33,119 bases of DNA. It comes from JAVZCJ01 sp964532175 (GTDB lineage Archaea > Thermoproteota > Nitrososphaeria_A > Caldarchaeales > JAVZCJ01). The stretch lies in assembly GCA_964532175.1 (NCBI GenBank), contig CAZHGP010000011.1, positions 1-33,119 on the forward strand. Reading direction: 5' to 3'. Both the position numbers and the translations under genes were made by a program. Positions 14,499 through 21,278 of the stretch are shown here, piece by piece (the first letter of the stretch is position 1; every line of letters starts with the position of its first letter). The notes under the pieces are model-generated. The model saw only the letters and a program-made list of their open reading frames with translations. It searched no databases and had not been told where the DNA came from.

Positions 14499-14984
14499 TC
14501 ACCTATTAAAATTTAATATATTTTTAATAAATTCATAAGCTTCTTTTCTTGTTACAACTTTTATAGCTTCTGTTGGACAAAATTTTGCACAATAAGGATC
14601 CCCATCACAAAAATCGCATTTAACCATTTTTTTATAATCTTCTATAAACCATGGATGAGAAATTGGACATGCATAAATACAGCTTTTACATAATATACAT
14701 TTTATAGAATTTATTTTAACCCATCCAGTCTCAATATCTTTAGTGATTGCTTCTACTGGACATGAAGCTAAACAAGCAGGCTCATCACAATGCGTACAAT
14801 ATATTCCTATAAAGCTATTCTCTTTTTCTGGATTTTGAAGAATATTTATATGAGATTTATTTAAATCAAATATATTAAAATGTTTATAACTACAAGCAAT
14901 CATACAAAGTAAACATCCAGTGCATTTTTCAGGATTATGTATTAAAACTTTTTGATTACCAATGTCTTCAATTTTATTTAGCAA
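14499..14984 (-). CDS. HycB/DmsB-like ferredoxin with four [4Fe-4S] clusters
   Basis: Iron-sulfur electron-transfer protein. Sixteen cysteines form four cluster motifs: (numbered from TTG 15056) C45-C48-C51-C55, C87-C90-C95-C99, C120-C123-C126-C130 and C147-C150-C156-C160. CTGCLLCMIACSYKH and CTHCDEPACLASCP are typical of subunits serving formate dehydrogenase, DMSO reductase-type or tungsten aldehyde oxidoreductases. No such Mo/W enzyme adjoins; instead it heads the Hdr-hydrogenase operon. The start given, TTG at 14984, has a GGTGG sequence just upstream and lies downstream of likely transcription starts; an extension to TTG 15056 would add 24 residues of unconserved look. I infer that it links the HdrB/C-like pair with a soluble or hydrogenase electron carrier. 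Confidence 0.85.
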   Translation of the reverse strand: MLNKIEDIGNQKVLIHNPEKCTGCLLCMIACSYKHFNIFDLNKSHINILQNPEKENSFIGIYCTHCDEPACLASCPVEAITKDIETGWVKINSIKCILCKSCIYACPISHPWFIEDYKKMVKCDFCDGDPYCAKFCPTEAIKVVTRKEAYEFIKNILNFNR

Positions 14985-15083
14985 GTACCACCACTCTTTT
15001 TTTCTTATTATAAATCTAAATCTAATATTAAAGTTTTCTGGTAAATATTGAAACAAAATGGAAACATAATGGAATTATAAACC

Positions 15084-15095
15084 TTTTTAAATAAG
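15084..15095. promoter_or_regulatory. Shared AT-rich promoter core between hydrogenase operon and Lon-like gene
   Basis: TTTTTAAATAAG contains the symmetrical TTTAAA, usable as a TATA box in either direction. On the plus strand it predicts transcription near 15116, leaving a GAGGG Shine-Dalgarno (15126-15130) in the leader of the gene at 15137. On the minus strand it predicts a start near 15064; a second candidate (GTTTATAAT, 15071-15080) would start nearer 15050. The choice is uncertain. Confidence 0.35.
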
Positions 15096-15136
15096 TTTTC
15101 TAAAATTTTTATACAATCAAAATATGAGGGTTTTTT

Positions 15137-16054
15137 ATGAAAAATAAAAATTTATTAATAATGGGCATACTTTTAATAATTTCAATAACACTAAATGTAT
15201 ATCTTTATTTAGAATTTTTAAATAGAGGGGAAATTATAAGAGAGCAATTGGACCTTAGTCAAAAACAATTAAATCAAATTAATTCTCTTTTAAGTCAAAT
15301 TACAGACCTTAAAAATCAACTTAGTTATTATGAAAATTTAACAAAATATTATTCCTCTCTTGTAAATGAATTAATGAAGCAACAACCTGCAAATATTACA
15401 TTAGAAAAATATGCTGAAGGCATAATATATGCTGCAGCTGTTAAAACTATTATTGTAGATCCATTTTTTGGAATATATAAATATGAAGGAACAATAATGA
15501 ATATTTCTTGTCAAGTAAGTTTTGGAGAAGGGAGAGTACTTGTTAATACTGAACCAGTACTTATAGGAATCGATTTTCAAAGTGCTGCAAGAACAGCAGT
15601 TCAAGTAGCTGAATTAAAAACTGGTAAATCTTTAAGATCTTATGATGTTGTTTTTTCTGTTAGAACTAGAGAAAATATATCTGCTGTTGATGGTCCAAGT
15701 GCTGGAGGAGCAATGACTGTTTTATTAATAAGTATTATTGAAAGAAAAGTTTTAAGAAACGATGTGATTATAACTGGAACAATTTCTCCGGATGGTACAA
15801 TTGGGAAAGTTGGAGGAGTTATGCAAAAAGCTGAAGCAGCTGCTAAAAATGGAGCAAAAATATTCTTAGTTCCTAAAGGGCAAATAATTCAACCAATATA
15901 TGTTGAGAAAGAAATTAAAAAAGGGCCGTTTACATTTATTTATTATGATATAGAATATGTGAATTTAGCAAATATTATGAAAGAAAAATATGGAATGGAA
16001 GTTTATGAAGTTTCAAATATTGATGAAGCATTAAAATACTTTATATTAGCATAA
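15137..16054 (+). CDS. Membrane-anchored Lon-type (S16) protease without ATPase domain
   Basis: Peptidase of the Lon/S16 family with catalytic Ser188 in AVDGPSAGGAM and Lys231 in GGVMQKAEAA, the standard Ser-Lys dyad; TGTISPDGTIGKVGG precedes the Lys as in Lon. The N-terminus has a signal anchor (residues 5-26), then a coiled coil (about 30-80) rich in Gln, Leu and Asn. No AAA+ domain exists, unlike archaeal LonB (about 650 residues); the protein is 305 residues in all. The anchor is followed directly by the coiled coil, so the protease domain probably faces outside. Such ATP-free Lon-like proteins occur in archaea, with unknown substrates. A GAGGG Shine-Dalgarno lies 6 bases before the ATG. 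It is divergent from the hydrogenase operon. Confidence 0.88.
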   Translation: MKNKNLLIMGILLIISITLNVYLYLEFLNRGEIIREQLDLSQKQLNQINSLLSQITDLKNQLSYYENLTKYYSSLVNELMKQQPANITLEKYAEGIIYAAAVKTIIVDPFFGIYKYEGTIMNISCQVSFGEGRVLVNTEPVLIGIDFQSAARTAVQVAELKTGKSLRSYDVVFSVRTRENISAVDGPSAGGAMTVLLISIIERKVLRNDVIITGTISPDGTIGKVGGVMQKAEAAAKNGAKIFLVPKGQIIQPIYVEKEIKKGPFTFIYYDIEYVNLANIMKEKYGMEVYEVSNIDEALKYFILA

Positions 16055-16057
16055 TTT

Positions 16058-16067
16058 AAAAATTTTT
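16058..16067. terminator. Possible bidirectional T-tract terminator
   Basis: AAAAATTTTT between the convergent Lon-like and CysM-type genes gives a T-run on each strand at the 3' ends. Too short to be sure. Confidence 0.3.
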
Positions 16068-16978
16068 CATTCTTCAAACAAATCCGTGCTTAAATATTTC
16101 ATTCCTGAATCTGGTAATATTGCAACTATTTTTTTACCTTTTCCTAATTCTCTTGCTTTTTTTAATGCAACATACATTATTGCTCCACTACTAATTCCAA
16201 TTAATAACCCTTCTTCTTTTGCCATCCTTCGAGCAACTTCAAAAATTTTAGGAATATCTTCTTTTGATATTTCTATAATTTCATCAAAAAATTCTTTTCT
16301 AAATAATTTTGTTGAATAAGGTTCCTTTGGATTTCTTAATCCTTGTATACTTACACCTAAACTTGGCATTACTCCAACAATTTTTATATTTGAATTATAT
16401 TCTTTTACACGCATAGAAACTCCTACACCAGTACCAGCAGTTCCTATTCCAACTATAATCATATCAACTTCTCCATTTGTTTGTTCAAGTATTTCTTTTC
16501 CAGTAGTTTGATAATGTGCTAAAATATTTGCAGGATCTTTAAATTGATCTATATCTATATATTTTTCGGGATTTTCTTTAAGAATCTTTTGTTTAAGTTC
16601 TATAGCTCCTCCAGTTCCTTTTTCTCCAGGAGATAAAATTAATTCGGCACCATATGCTTTTATAATTTTTCTCCTTTCTATACTAACAGATTCTGGCATA
16701 ATAATTGTGATTTTATATCCTTTTACTGCTGCAATCATTGCAAGAGCTATTCCAGTATTTCCAGAAGTTGCTTCTAAAATTGTTTTTTCTTTATTTAATT
16801 TTCCAGAAGCTTCTGCATATTCTATAAGATATAATGCCATTCTATCTTTTACAGAACCACCAATATTATACCATTCTAATTTTGCATATATTGTTGCATC
16901 ATTTTCTTTTGTTAATTTATTTATTTTTACCATAGGAGTTTTTCCAATTAAATCAATAATACTATTCGCAACAATCAT
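16067..16978 (-). CDS. cysM: Cysteine synthase, CysM (O-phosphoserine) type
   Basis: PLP-dependent beta-replacement enzyme making L-cysteine. Seen: PLP Lys44 in GGSVKDR, the substrate loop TSGNTG (71-76), the phosphate-binding GIGTAGTG (177-184), and C-terminal DSGMKYLST. The segment QGLRNPKEPYSTKLF holds Arg215, which lines up with the LRN Arg (Arg220) of Mycobacterium tuberculosis CysM, the residue that selects O-phosphoserine over O-acetylserine (alignment from memory). The serine kinase gene immediately upstream would supply O-phosphoserine, supporting that substrate. At 303 residues it is a standard length. Start ATG at 16978; no convincing TATA spacing was found in the 73-bp gap from serK, so co-transcription is likely. 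Confidence 0.88.
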   Translation of the reverse strand: MIVANSIIDLIGKTPMVKINKLTKENDATIYAKLEWYNIGGSVKDRMALYLIEYAEASGKLNKEKTILEATSGNTGIALAMIAAVKGYKITIIMPESVSIERRKIIKAYGAELILSPGEKGTGGAIELKQKILKENPEKYIDIDQFKDPANILAHYQTTGKEILEQTNGEVDMIIVGIGTAGTGVGVSMRVKEYNSNIKIVGVMPSLGVSIQGLRNPKEPYSTKLFRKEFFDEIIEISKEDIPKIFEVARRMAKEEGLLIGISSGAIMYVALKKARELGKGKKIVAILPDSGMKYLSTDLFEE

Positions 16979-17051
16979 AGTAGATTCACTTTTTATAATT
17001 AATGTGTTTCTTTATTATTAATATTTTTCTCTAATAATTATAATTTTCGAT

Positions 17052-17672
17052 TTATTTTAAAAGTGAAAATGGAATATACCAATTTTTAGGCCTATTTTTT
17101 ATTATATGTCTAGTTGTTTTTGGAGGGAATTTTTTATTTGAAAAAACCATTTTTAAAACATCTTCTTTAGTAACTGGTGGAAATATAATAAATCCATTAA
17201 TCTTCTTCTCTTTAAGTAATTTCATCGCATAATATTTTGATGAAAAATATTTTAATTCAATATTTTTTAATAAATTCTCCATAATTTCATTTCTACTAGA
17301 ATTTATAATAAAAATTTTATCATAAAGTTTTAGAACACATTTATTCTTAATATTATTTTCATTTTTTAGTATTGAAATTTTTCCATCGAATATTTTTAAT
17401 ATTTCATTTTCAGGCAATTTTATTGCAGGATACCATGTTTTTATTTTAACTTCATTACTTAAATAATCAATATAATGAACTGGTGCTTTTAAGCAAGATA
17501 ATTCTTTTAAAATTTCTACTCTATGATGTCCATCAATAATAATATTATAATTTTTATCAACGATAATTGGATCTTTAATATATCCATCTTTTATTATTCT
17601 TTTTTTAAGTTTTTCTAAATGTTTAAAATCAATTTCTTCATGAGGTTTTAATATTGAAAGTTCAATGAACAC
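17052..17672 (-). CDS. serK: SerK-type free serine kinase (ParB-like fold)
   Basis: Phosphorylates free L-serine to O-phosphoserine using ADP (as in Thermococcus SerK) or ATP. Seen: FIELSILKPHEEID at the N-terminus, IIDGHHRVEIL (the phosphate-binding DGHHR of the ParB/sulfiredoxin fold), VKIKTWYPA, and near the C-terminus FPPKTTRH, all matching blocks that I recall from Thermococcus SerK. The gene precedes the CysM-type synthase on the same strand, giving a serine to O-phosphoserine to cysteine route. The start given is GTG at 17672, because the TATA box at 17697-17704 predicts transcription near 17674, making this a leaderless start; a GTG at 17684 would add four residues. It is a metabolic enzyme, not a chromosome-partition ParB, since no ParA or HTH domain is present. 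Confidence 0.87.
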   Translation of the reverse strand: MFIELSILKPHEEIDFKHLEKLKKRIIKDGYIKDPIIVDKNYNIIIDGHHRVEILKELSCLKAPVHYIDYLSNEVKIKTWYPAIKLPENEILKIFDGKISILKNENNIKNKCVLKLYDKIFIINSSRNEIMENLLKNIELKYFSSKYYAMKLLKEKKINGFIIFPPVTKEDVLKMVFSNKKFPPKTTRHIIKNRPKNWYIPFSLLK

Positions 17673-17693
17673 AATATAGACCACTTTCCCGAC

Positions 17694-17713
17694 TATTTTT
17701 ATAACAATGTTAT
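17694..17713 (-). promoter_or_regulatory. serK TATA box with overlapping 13-bp palindrome
   Basis: Minus-strand TTATAAAA (17697-17704) is a TATA box 26 bp before a predicted start near 17674. It overlaps ATAACA-A-TGTTAT (17701-17713), a palindrome with 6-bp arms at the TFB recognition side. A repressor bound there would block the promoter; this is inference. Confidence 0.4.
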
Positions 17714-17806
17714 CGATCTACTTATTAATAAATTTTAATAATTAAACTTTATTTATATCCATAAATTTTATAAATTAAAGAAAATAAAAATTAAGATGGG
17801 CTAAAT

Positions 17807-19057
17807 ATGCATTTAGATCCATTAAAAATAAGGGAAGATTTTCCAATATTAAAAAGAGAAATAAATGGTTATCCATTAATATATTTTGATAATGCTGCAA
17901 CAACTCAAAAGCCTATACAAGTTATAAATGCTATAAAAGATTATTATGAAAAATATAATGCAAATATTCATAGAGCTGTACATACCTTAAGCCAAGAATC
18001 AACTAGATTATACGAAGAAGCACATTATGAAGTAGCAAAATTTATTAATGCTAAAAGCTATGAAGAAATAATTTTTGTAAAAAATACAACTGAAGCAATA
18101 AATTTTATTGCTTATACTATAGGTTTAAGAAAGCTTAAAAAAGGGGATGAAATAATAGTTACTTTAATGGATCATCATAGCAATATAATTCCATGGATTT
18201 TACTTGAAAAAATTAAAGGAATTAAAGTTAAATATATTGGATTAAATCCTAATGGAACTTTAAAATATAATGAATTTGAAGAATTAATAAATAAAAAAAC
18301 GAAAATTATAAGTTTTCCACATATATCGAATGTTTTAGGAACAATAAATGATGCTAAATATATTTCAAAAATAGCTCATGAAAATAATTCTTTAGTAATT
18401 CTTGATGCTGCTCAATCTGTTCCACATATGCCATTTGATATTAAAGAAATAGATTGTGATTTTGCTGCTTTTAGTGGTCATAAAATGCTTGGACCAACAG
18501 GTATTGGAGTTTTATATGCAAAAAGAGAAATTATGGAAGATATGGAACCATTCATTGGAGGAGGAGATACAATATATAATGTTATTTTTAATGAGAAAGA
18601 GAAAAAATGTAGTATTAAATGGAATGATTTACCATGGAGATTTGAAGGTGGTACTCAAAATATTGCTGGAGGAATAGGCTTAATGGAAGCAATAAGATAT
18701 TTAAAAAAGATAGGAATGGAAAATATTAAATTATATGAAAGAGAAATCACAGAATATGCATTAAAAAGAATGGAAAATGAATTAAATAAAGCAATTATTT
18801 ATGGAGTGAAAAATATAGAAGAAAGAAGTGGAATAATAGCTTTTAATATAAATGGTTTTGATTCAAATGAAGTTGCTTTAATTCTTGATCAATATGGTAT
18901 TGCTATTAGAAGTGGTTTTCATTGTGCTCAACCATTGCATAATTCTTTAAATATTCCATCTTCTGCAAGAATAAGCTTTTATTTATATAATACTAAAAAT
19001 GAAATCGATAAAATGATTGAAATATTAAAAGAAATTGAAAAATTAAGTGAGAAATAA
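17807..19057 (+). CDS. sufS: SufS-type cysteine desulfurase
   Basis: PLP enzyme that removes sulfur from L-cysteine as a persulfide for Fe-S cluster and cofactor assembly. Seen: YFDNAATTQKP (26-36), HRAVHTLS (55-62), DHHSNIIPW, the PLP Lys226 in FSGHKMLGPTG, and the persulfide Cys373 in RSGFHCAQP, with the short SufS/type II active-site loop. At 416 residues it is full length. It is divergent from serK and cysM, so synthesis and use of cysteine are placed together. No sufBCD or scaffold gene is in the window. The following 88-residue gene begins on the next base. A TATA-like TTTATTTATAT lies about 50 bp before the ATG. Confidence 0.94.
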   Translation: MHLDPLKIREDFPILKREINGYPLIYFDNAATTQKPIQVINAIKDYYEKYNANIHRAVHTLSQESTRLYEEAHYEVAKFINAKSYEEIIFVKNTTEAINFIAYTIGLRKLKKGDEIIVTLMDHHSNIIPWILLEKIKGIKVKYIGLNPNGTLKYNEFEELINKKTKIISFPHISNVLGTINDAKYISKIAHENNSLVILDAAQSVPHMPFDIKEIDCDFAAFSGHKMLGPTGIGVLYAKREIMEDMEPFIGGGDTIYNVIFNEKEKKCSIKWNDLPWRFEGGTQNIAGGIGLMEAIRYLKKIGMENIKLYEREITEYALKRMENELNKAIIYGVKNIEERSGIIAFNINGFDSNEVALILDQYGIAIRSGFHCAQPLHNSLNIPSSARISFYLYNTKNEIDKMIEILKEIEKLSEK

Positions 19058-19324
19058 ATGTCAATATCAGATTATGTTTCTCAAATAAATGAATCTTGTG
19101 GAAAACATAGAAATTTTATAGTAATTTTAAGATCAAACAAAAAAGATGAAGCGATTAAAAAAATATTATCAAAAACTGAAGAAAAAATTTTTGATTCTCC
19201 ATTATTTACAAAAATAAAAATAAAAAATAAAGAAGTTAATATCTATAGAACAGGAAAAATTCTTATAAAAAATATGGAAGGAAAAGAAGAATTAGAAAAT
19301 TTTCTTAAAGAAATACTAGCTTAA
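19058..19324 (+). CDS. Unknown 88-residue protein abutting sufS
   Basis: I do not recognise this protein. It starts at the base after the sufS stop, so it is translated with it. It has one Cys (Cys14 in INESCGKHRN) near the N-terminus, an alternating beta-alpha pattern (FIVILRS strand, EAIKKILSK helix, FTKIKIKNKEVNIYRTGKILIKN strands, EELENFLKEIL helix), and no membrane segment. The close coupling suggests a partner of SufS, for example a sulfur acceptor like SufE or SufU, but the fold and the Cys context match neither family that I know. The GKILIKNMEGKEELENFLKEI end recalls small alpha/beta domains of archaeal RNA- or DNA-binding proteins; this is weak. Confidence 0.72.
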   Translation: MSISDYVSQINESCGKHRNFIVILRSNKKDEAIKKILSKTEEKIFDSPLFTKIKIKNKEVNIYRTGKILIKNMEGKEELENFLKEILA

Positions 19325-19339
19325 AATAAAAAGGTTAAA

Positions 19340-19350
19340 TACTTAAATTT
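19340..19350 (+). promoter_or_regulatory. TATA-like element before the 86-residue gene
   Basis: TACTTAAATTT, centred 25 bp before the ATG at 19371, would give a leaderless transcript independent of sufS. Confidence 0.35.
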
Positions 19351-19370
19351 AATAAAATAATTGAAAAATC

Positions 19371-19631
19371 ATGCCTTTCTTAAAGAAAGTAGAAGTAAGA
19401 AGTGATAAAGAAATAGAAGGAGGTTTTCAACTTACTTCAAAAGATGTAAATATTTGGGTTAGATTGTATAAAACAGAAATTGGTTTAAGAATAAGATTAA
19501 CTACTTCTTTTAGAAATGAAGAAGGAAAATGGATTAATACTCCACCAATATGGATTGATAAAGAATTAGCAAATGAATTAAGTGAAGCATTTTCAGAATT
19601 ATCAAAGAAAATGGAAAAAATAGAAATATAA
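19371..19631 (+). CDS. Small conserved-looking protein of unknown function
   Basis: An 86-residue soluble protein of the pattern of several beta-strands (KKVEVRSD, GGFQLTSKDVNIWVRLYKT, GLRIRLTTSFRN, WINTPPIWID) followed by one C-terminal helix (KELANELSEAFSELSKKMEKI). Strands rich in Arg/Lys and aromatic residues would suit a small nucleic acid-binding domain such as PC4 or OB-like folds, but no family signature is visible and this is speculation. It has its own TATA-like element and ends one base before the convergent pheT stop. Base composition and codon use match neighbours, so the frame is likely real. Confidence 0.68.
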   Translation: MPFLKKVEVRSDKEIEGGFQLTSKDVNIWVRLYKTEIGLRIRLTTSFRNEEGKWINTPPIWIDKELANELSEAFSELSKKMEKIEI

Positions 19632-19632
19632 T

Positions 19633-21276
19633 TTATTCTAAAATCCTATGAGTAATCTCAAAAGATGTAACTGGCACTTCTAATTCAAAATTATTTAATA
19701 TTTGAGGATGTATTTCTCCCATAAAACCTATTTCTTTTCCATCTTTAATAATTTTAACAGATCTTCCATTTATGTAATATGGATAATTTTCTTCAATTAA
19801 TTCTATATTCCATCCAAGTAAAGATGCAAATGCTTCAAGAACAGATTTAATTTCACTAAAGTTTGTTTCAGAACTAGCTATTACTACAGCAGTATTTCTT
19901 AAAGTTCTTACTTTATTTTCAAATTTTTCATCAGGAAAAGCAACATAACCTATTTCAAATATTCTTTGCGGATATTTTACATGCTTATTAATCGATAAAA
20001 AATTCATTAAGTGTGGTGTAATCCATCTTCTAAAACAATTAATCTCAATTGTTACAGGGTTTTCTATTTCAATTAAATCTAAACTATTTAAATTCATTAA
20101 TTTAGCTTGAATTTTTTCATTACTTAAAGTAAATGTTCTAATTTCTTGAAAACCTAAACCAATTAATATTTGTCTTATTTTAGATTCTTCTTTTTCTATT
20201 AAAGATAAGCTTCCAATAGTTGATATTTTAGGTAATTCAGGAATGAGTTTATCATATCCATATGCTATTGCAATATCTTCAATAATATCAACAGAATGCA
20301 AAATATCTATTCTATAAGCTGGGTATAATACTTCAATTTTATTAGAATAAATTTTTCCAATCCCATATCTCATTCTTTCTAATAAATTCTTTATTTTTAT
20401 AGGTGTAAGTTTTAACCCTATTAAATTGTTTACATCATTTATTTTAATAATATGTTTCTTTGGTTTTAAGTCTGGTGTAGTATATTTTCTTTTACCCTCA
20501 ATTTTAACTTTTTGAATTAAGCCACCACGATCAATTAGATCTGTTACAAGAATATTCAATGTTTGCTTTACAGCTAAATCGTCTGTACCAGTTATTTCTA
20601 TAAATATATTTTTAGTTTTTTCAGTAACTCTTGTTCTTTCACTATTTATAATTGGTGGAAAACTAAAAATCCCTAATTTATCGTAATATATCGGAAAACT
20701 TTTTCCATTTAAAAGATGTTTAAATTTTATCCCTTTAGGATGTTTATATAAAACTTCTTCAAGAGTCATTTCTTCATGAAAATCAAGAGGAATAATTTTA
20801 AAATTGTATGGAGCATCTGAATAATATATTGGAGGCTCTATTTTATCAAAATCGTGTATTCCTATAGCTACTTTTCTACGACTTCTTCCAATTGTTTCAT
20901 TTAAAGCTTCTTGAGTATTCATTAAACTTTTAATAGATTTATCTGTAAATTTTATGTTTTTTACTATTGCAGAAGCTACAAACGGTCTTAATTTAGCATT
21001 AATAATTTTAATTGAAATTTTTGAATTATCAATTTTCATTAAAGCACTTTTATGTAAACCTTTTTCTATTCCAAGATATCCTTTAATAGCTCTAGCTAAC
21101 CCTTCTATACTAAATAAATCTGGTCTATCAGGCTCAAGTTCAATAGTTATTTCTTCATTAGAAAAACTTTTAACTTCTCCTTTAAATTGTCTTATGCAAT
21201 ATAATAATTCTTCTTCATCTATTTTTTTACCAATTAATTCTATTAGATCTTTTTTATCGAAAGAAATTGTTGGCAT
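19633..21276 (-). CDS. pheT: Phenylalanyl-tRNA synthetase beta subunit
   Basis: Beta subunit of the alpha2-beta2 enzyme that charges tRNA-Phe. It is the short archaeal/eukaryotic form (547 residues; bacterial forms near 800 lack match). Seen: LEPDRPDLFSIEGLARAIKGY (about 46-66), the B3/B4 editing-type region with SFPPIINSERTRVTEKTKNIFIE (about 206-228), the B5 region around IKINDVNNLIGLKLTPIKI, and a C-terminal catalytic-like domain with IGYVAFPDEK and GFMGEIHPQIL. The ATG at 21276 has GGAGGGAT just upstream, over the last codons of pheS, with a 2-base gap between the genes. It is the distal gene of a pheST pair. Confidence 0.95.
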   Translation of the reverse strand: MPTISFDKKDLIELIGKKIDEEELLYCIRQFKGEVKSFSNEEITIELEPDRPDLFSIEGLARAIKGYLGIEKGLHKSALMKIDNSKISIKIINAKLRPFVASAIVKNIKFTDKSIKSLMNTQEALNETIGRSRRKVAIGIHDFDKIEPPIYYSDAPYNFKIIPLDFHEEMTLEEVLYKHPKGIKFKHLLNGKSFPIYYDKLGIFSFPPIINSERTRVTEKTKNIFIEITGTDDLAVKQTLNILVTDLIDRGGLIQKVKIEGKRKYTTPDLKPKKHIIKINDVNNLIGLKLTPIKIKNLLERMRYGIGKIYSNKIEVLYPAYRIDILHSVDIIEDIAIAYGYDKLIPELPKISTIGSLSLIEKEESKIRQILIGLGFQEIRTFTLSNEKIQAKLMNLNSLDLIEIENPVTIEINCFRRWITPHLMNFLSINKHVKYPQRIFEIGYVAFPDEKFENKVRTLRNTAVVIASSETNFSEIKSVLEAFASLLGWNIELIEENYPYYINGRSVKIIKDGKEIGFMGEIHPQILNNFELEVPVTSFEITHRILE

Positions 21277-21278
21277 AT

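Noticed and set aside
16086..17021. Plus-strand open frames opposite the cysteine synthase
   Set aside because: Antisense to a conserved gene; no independent support.
16979..17051. Independent promoter for the cysteine synthase gene
   Set aside because: The TATA-like TTATAAAA at 16991-16998 would place transcription start about 10 bases inside the coding region, so it does not fit the ATG.
17052..17684. Chromosome-partitioning ParB protein
   Set aside because: The DGHHR domain is shared, but there is no HTH domain, parA or parS, and the TWYPA and PKTTRH blocks fit SerK.
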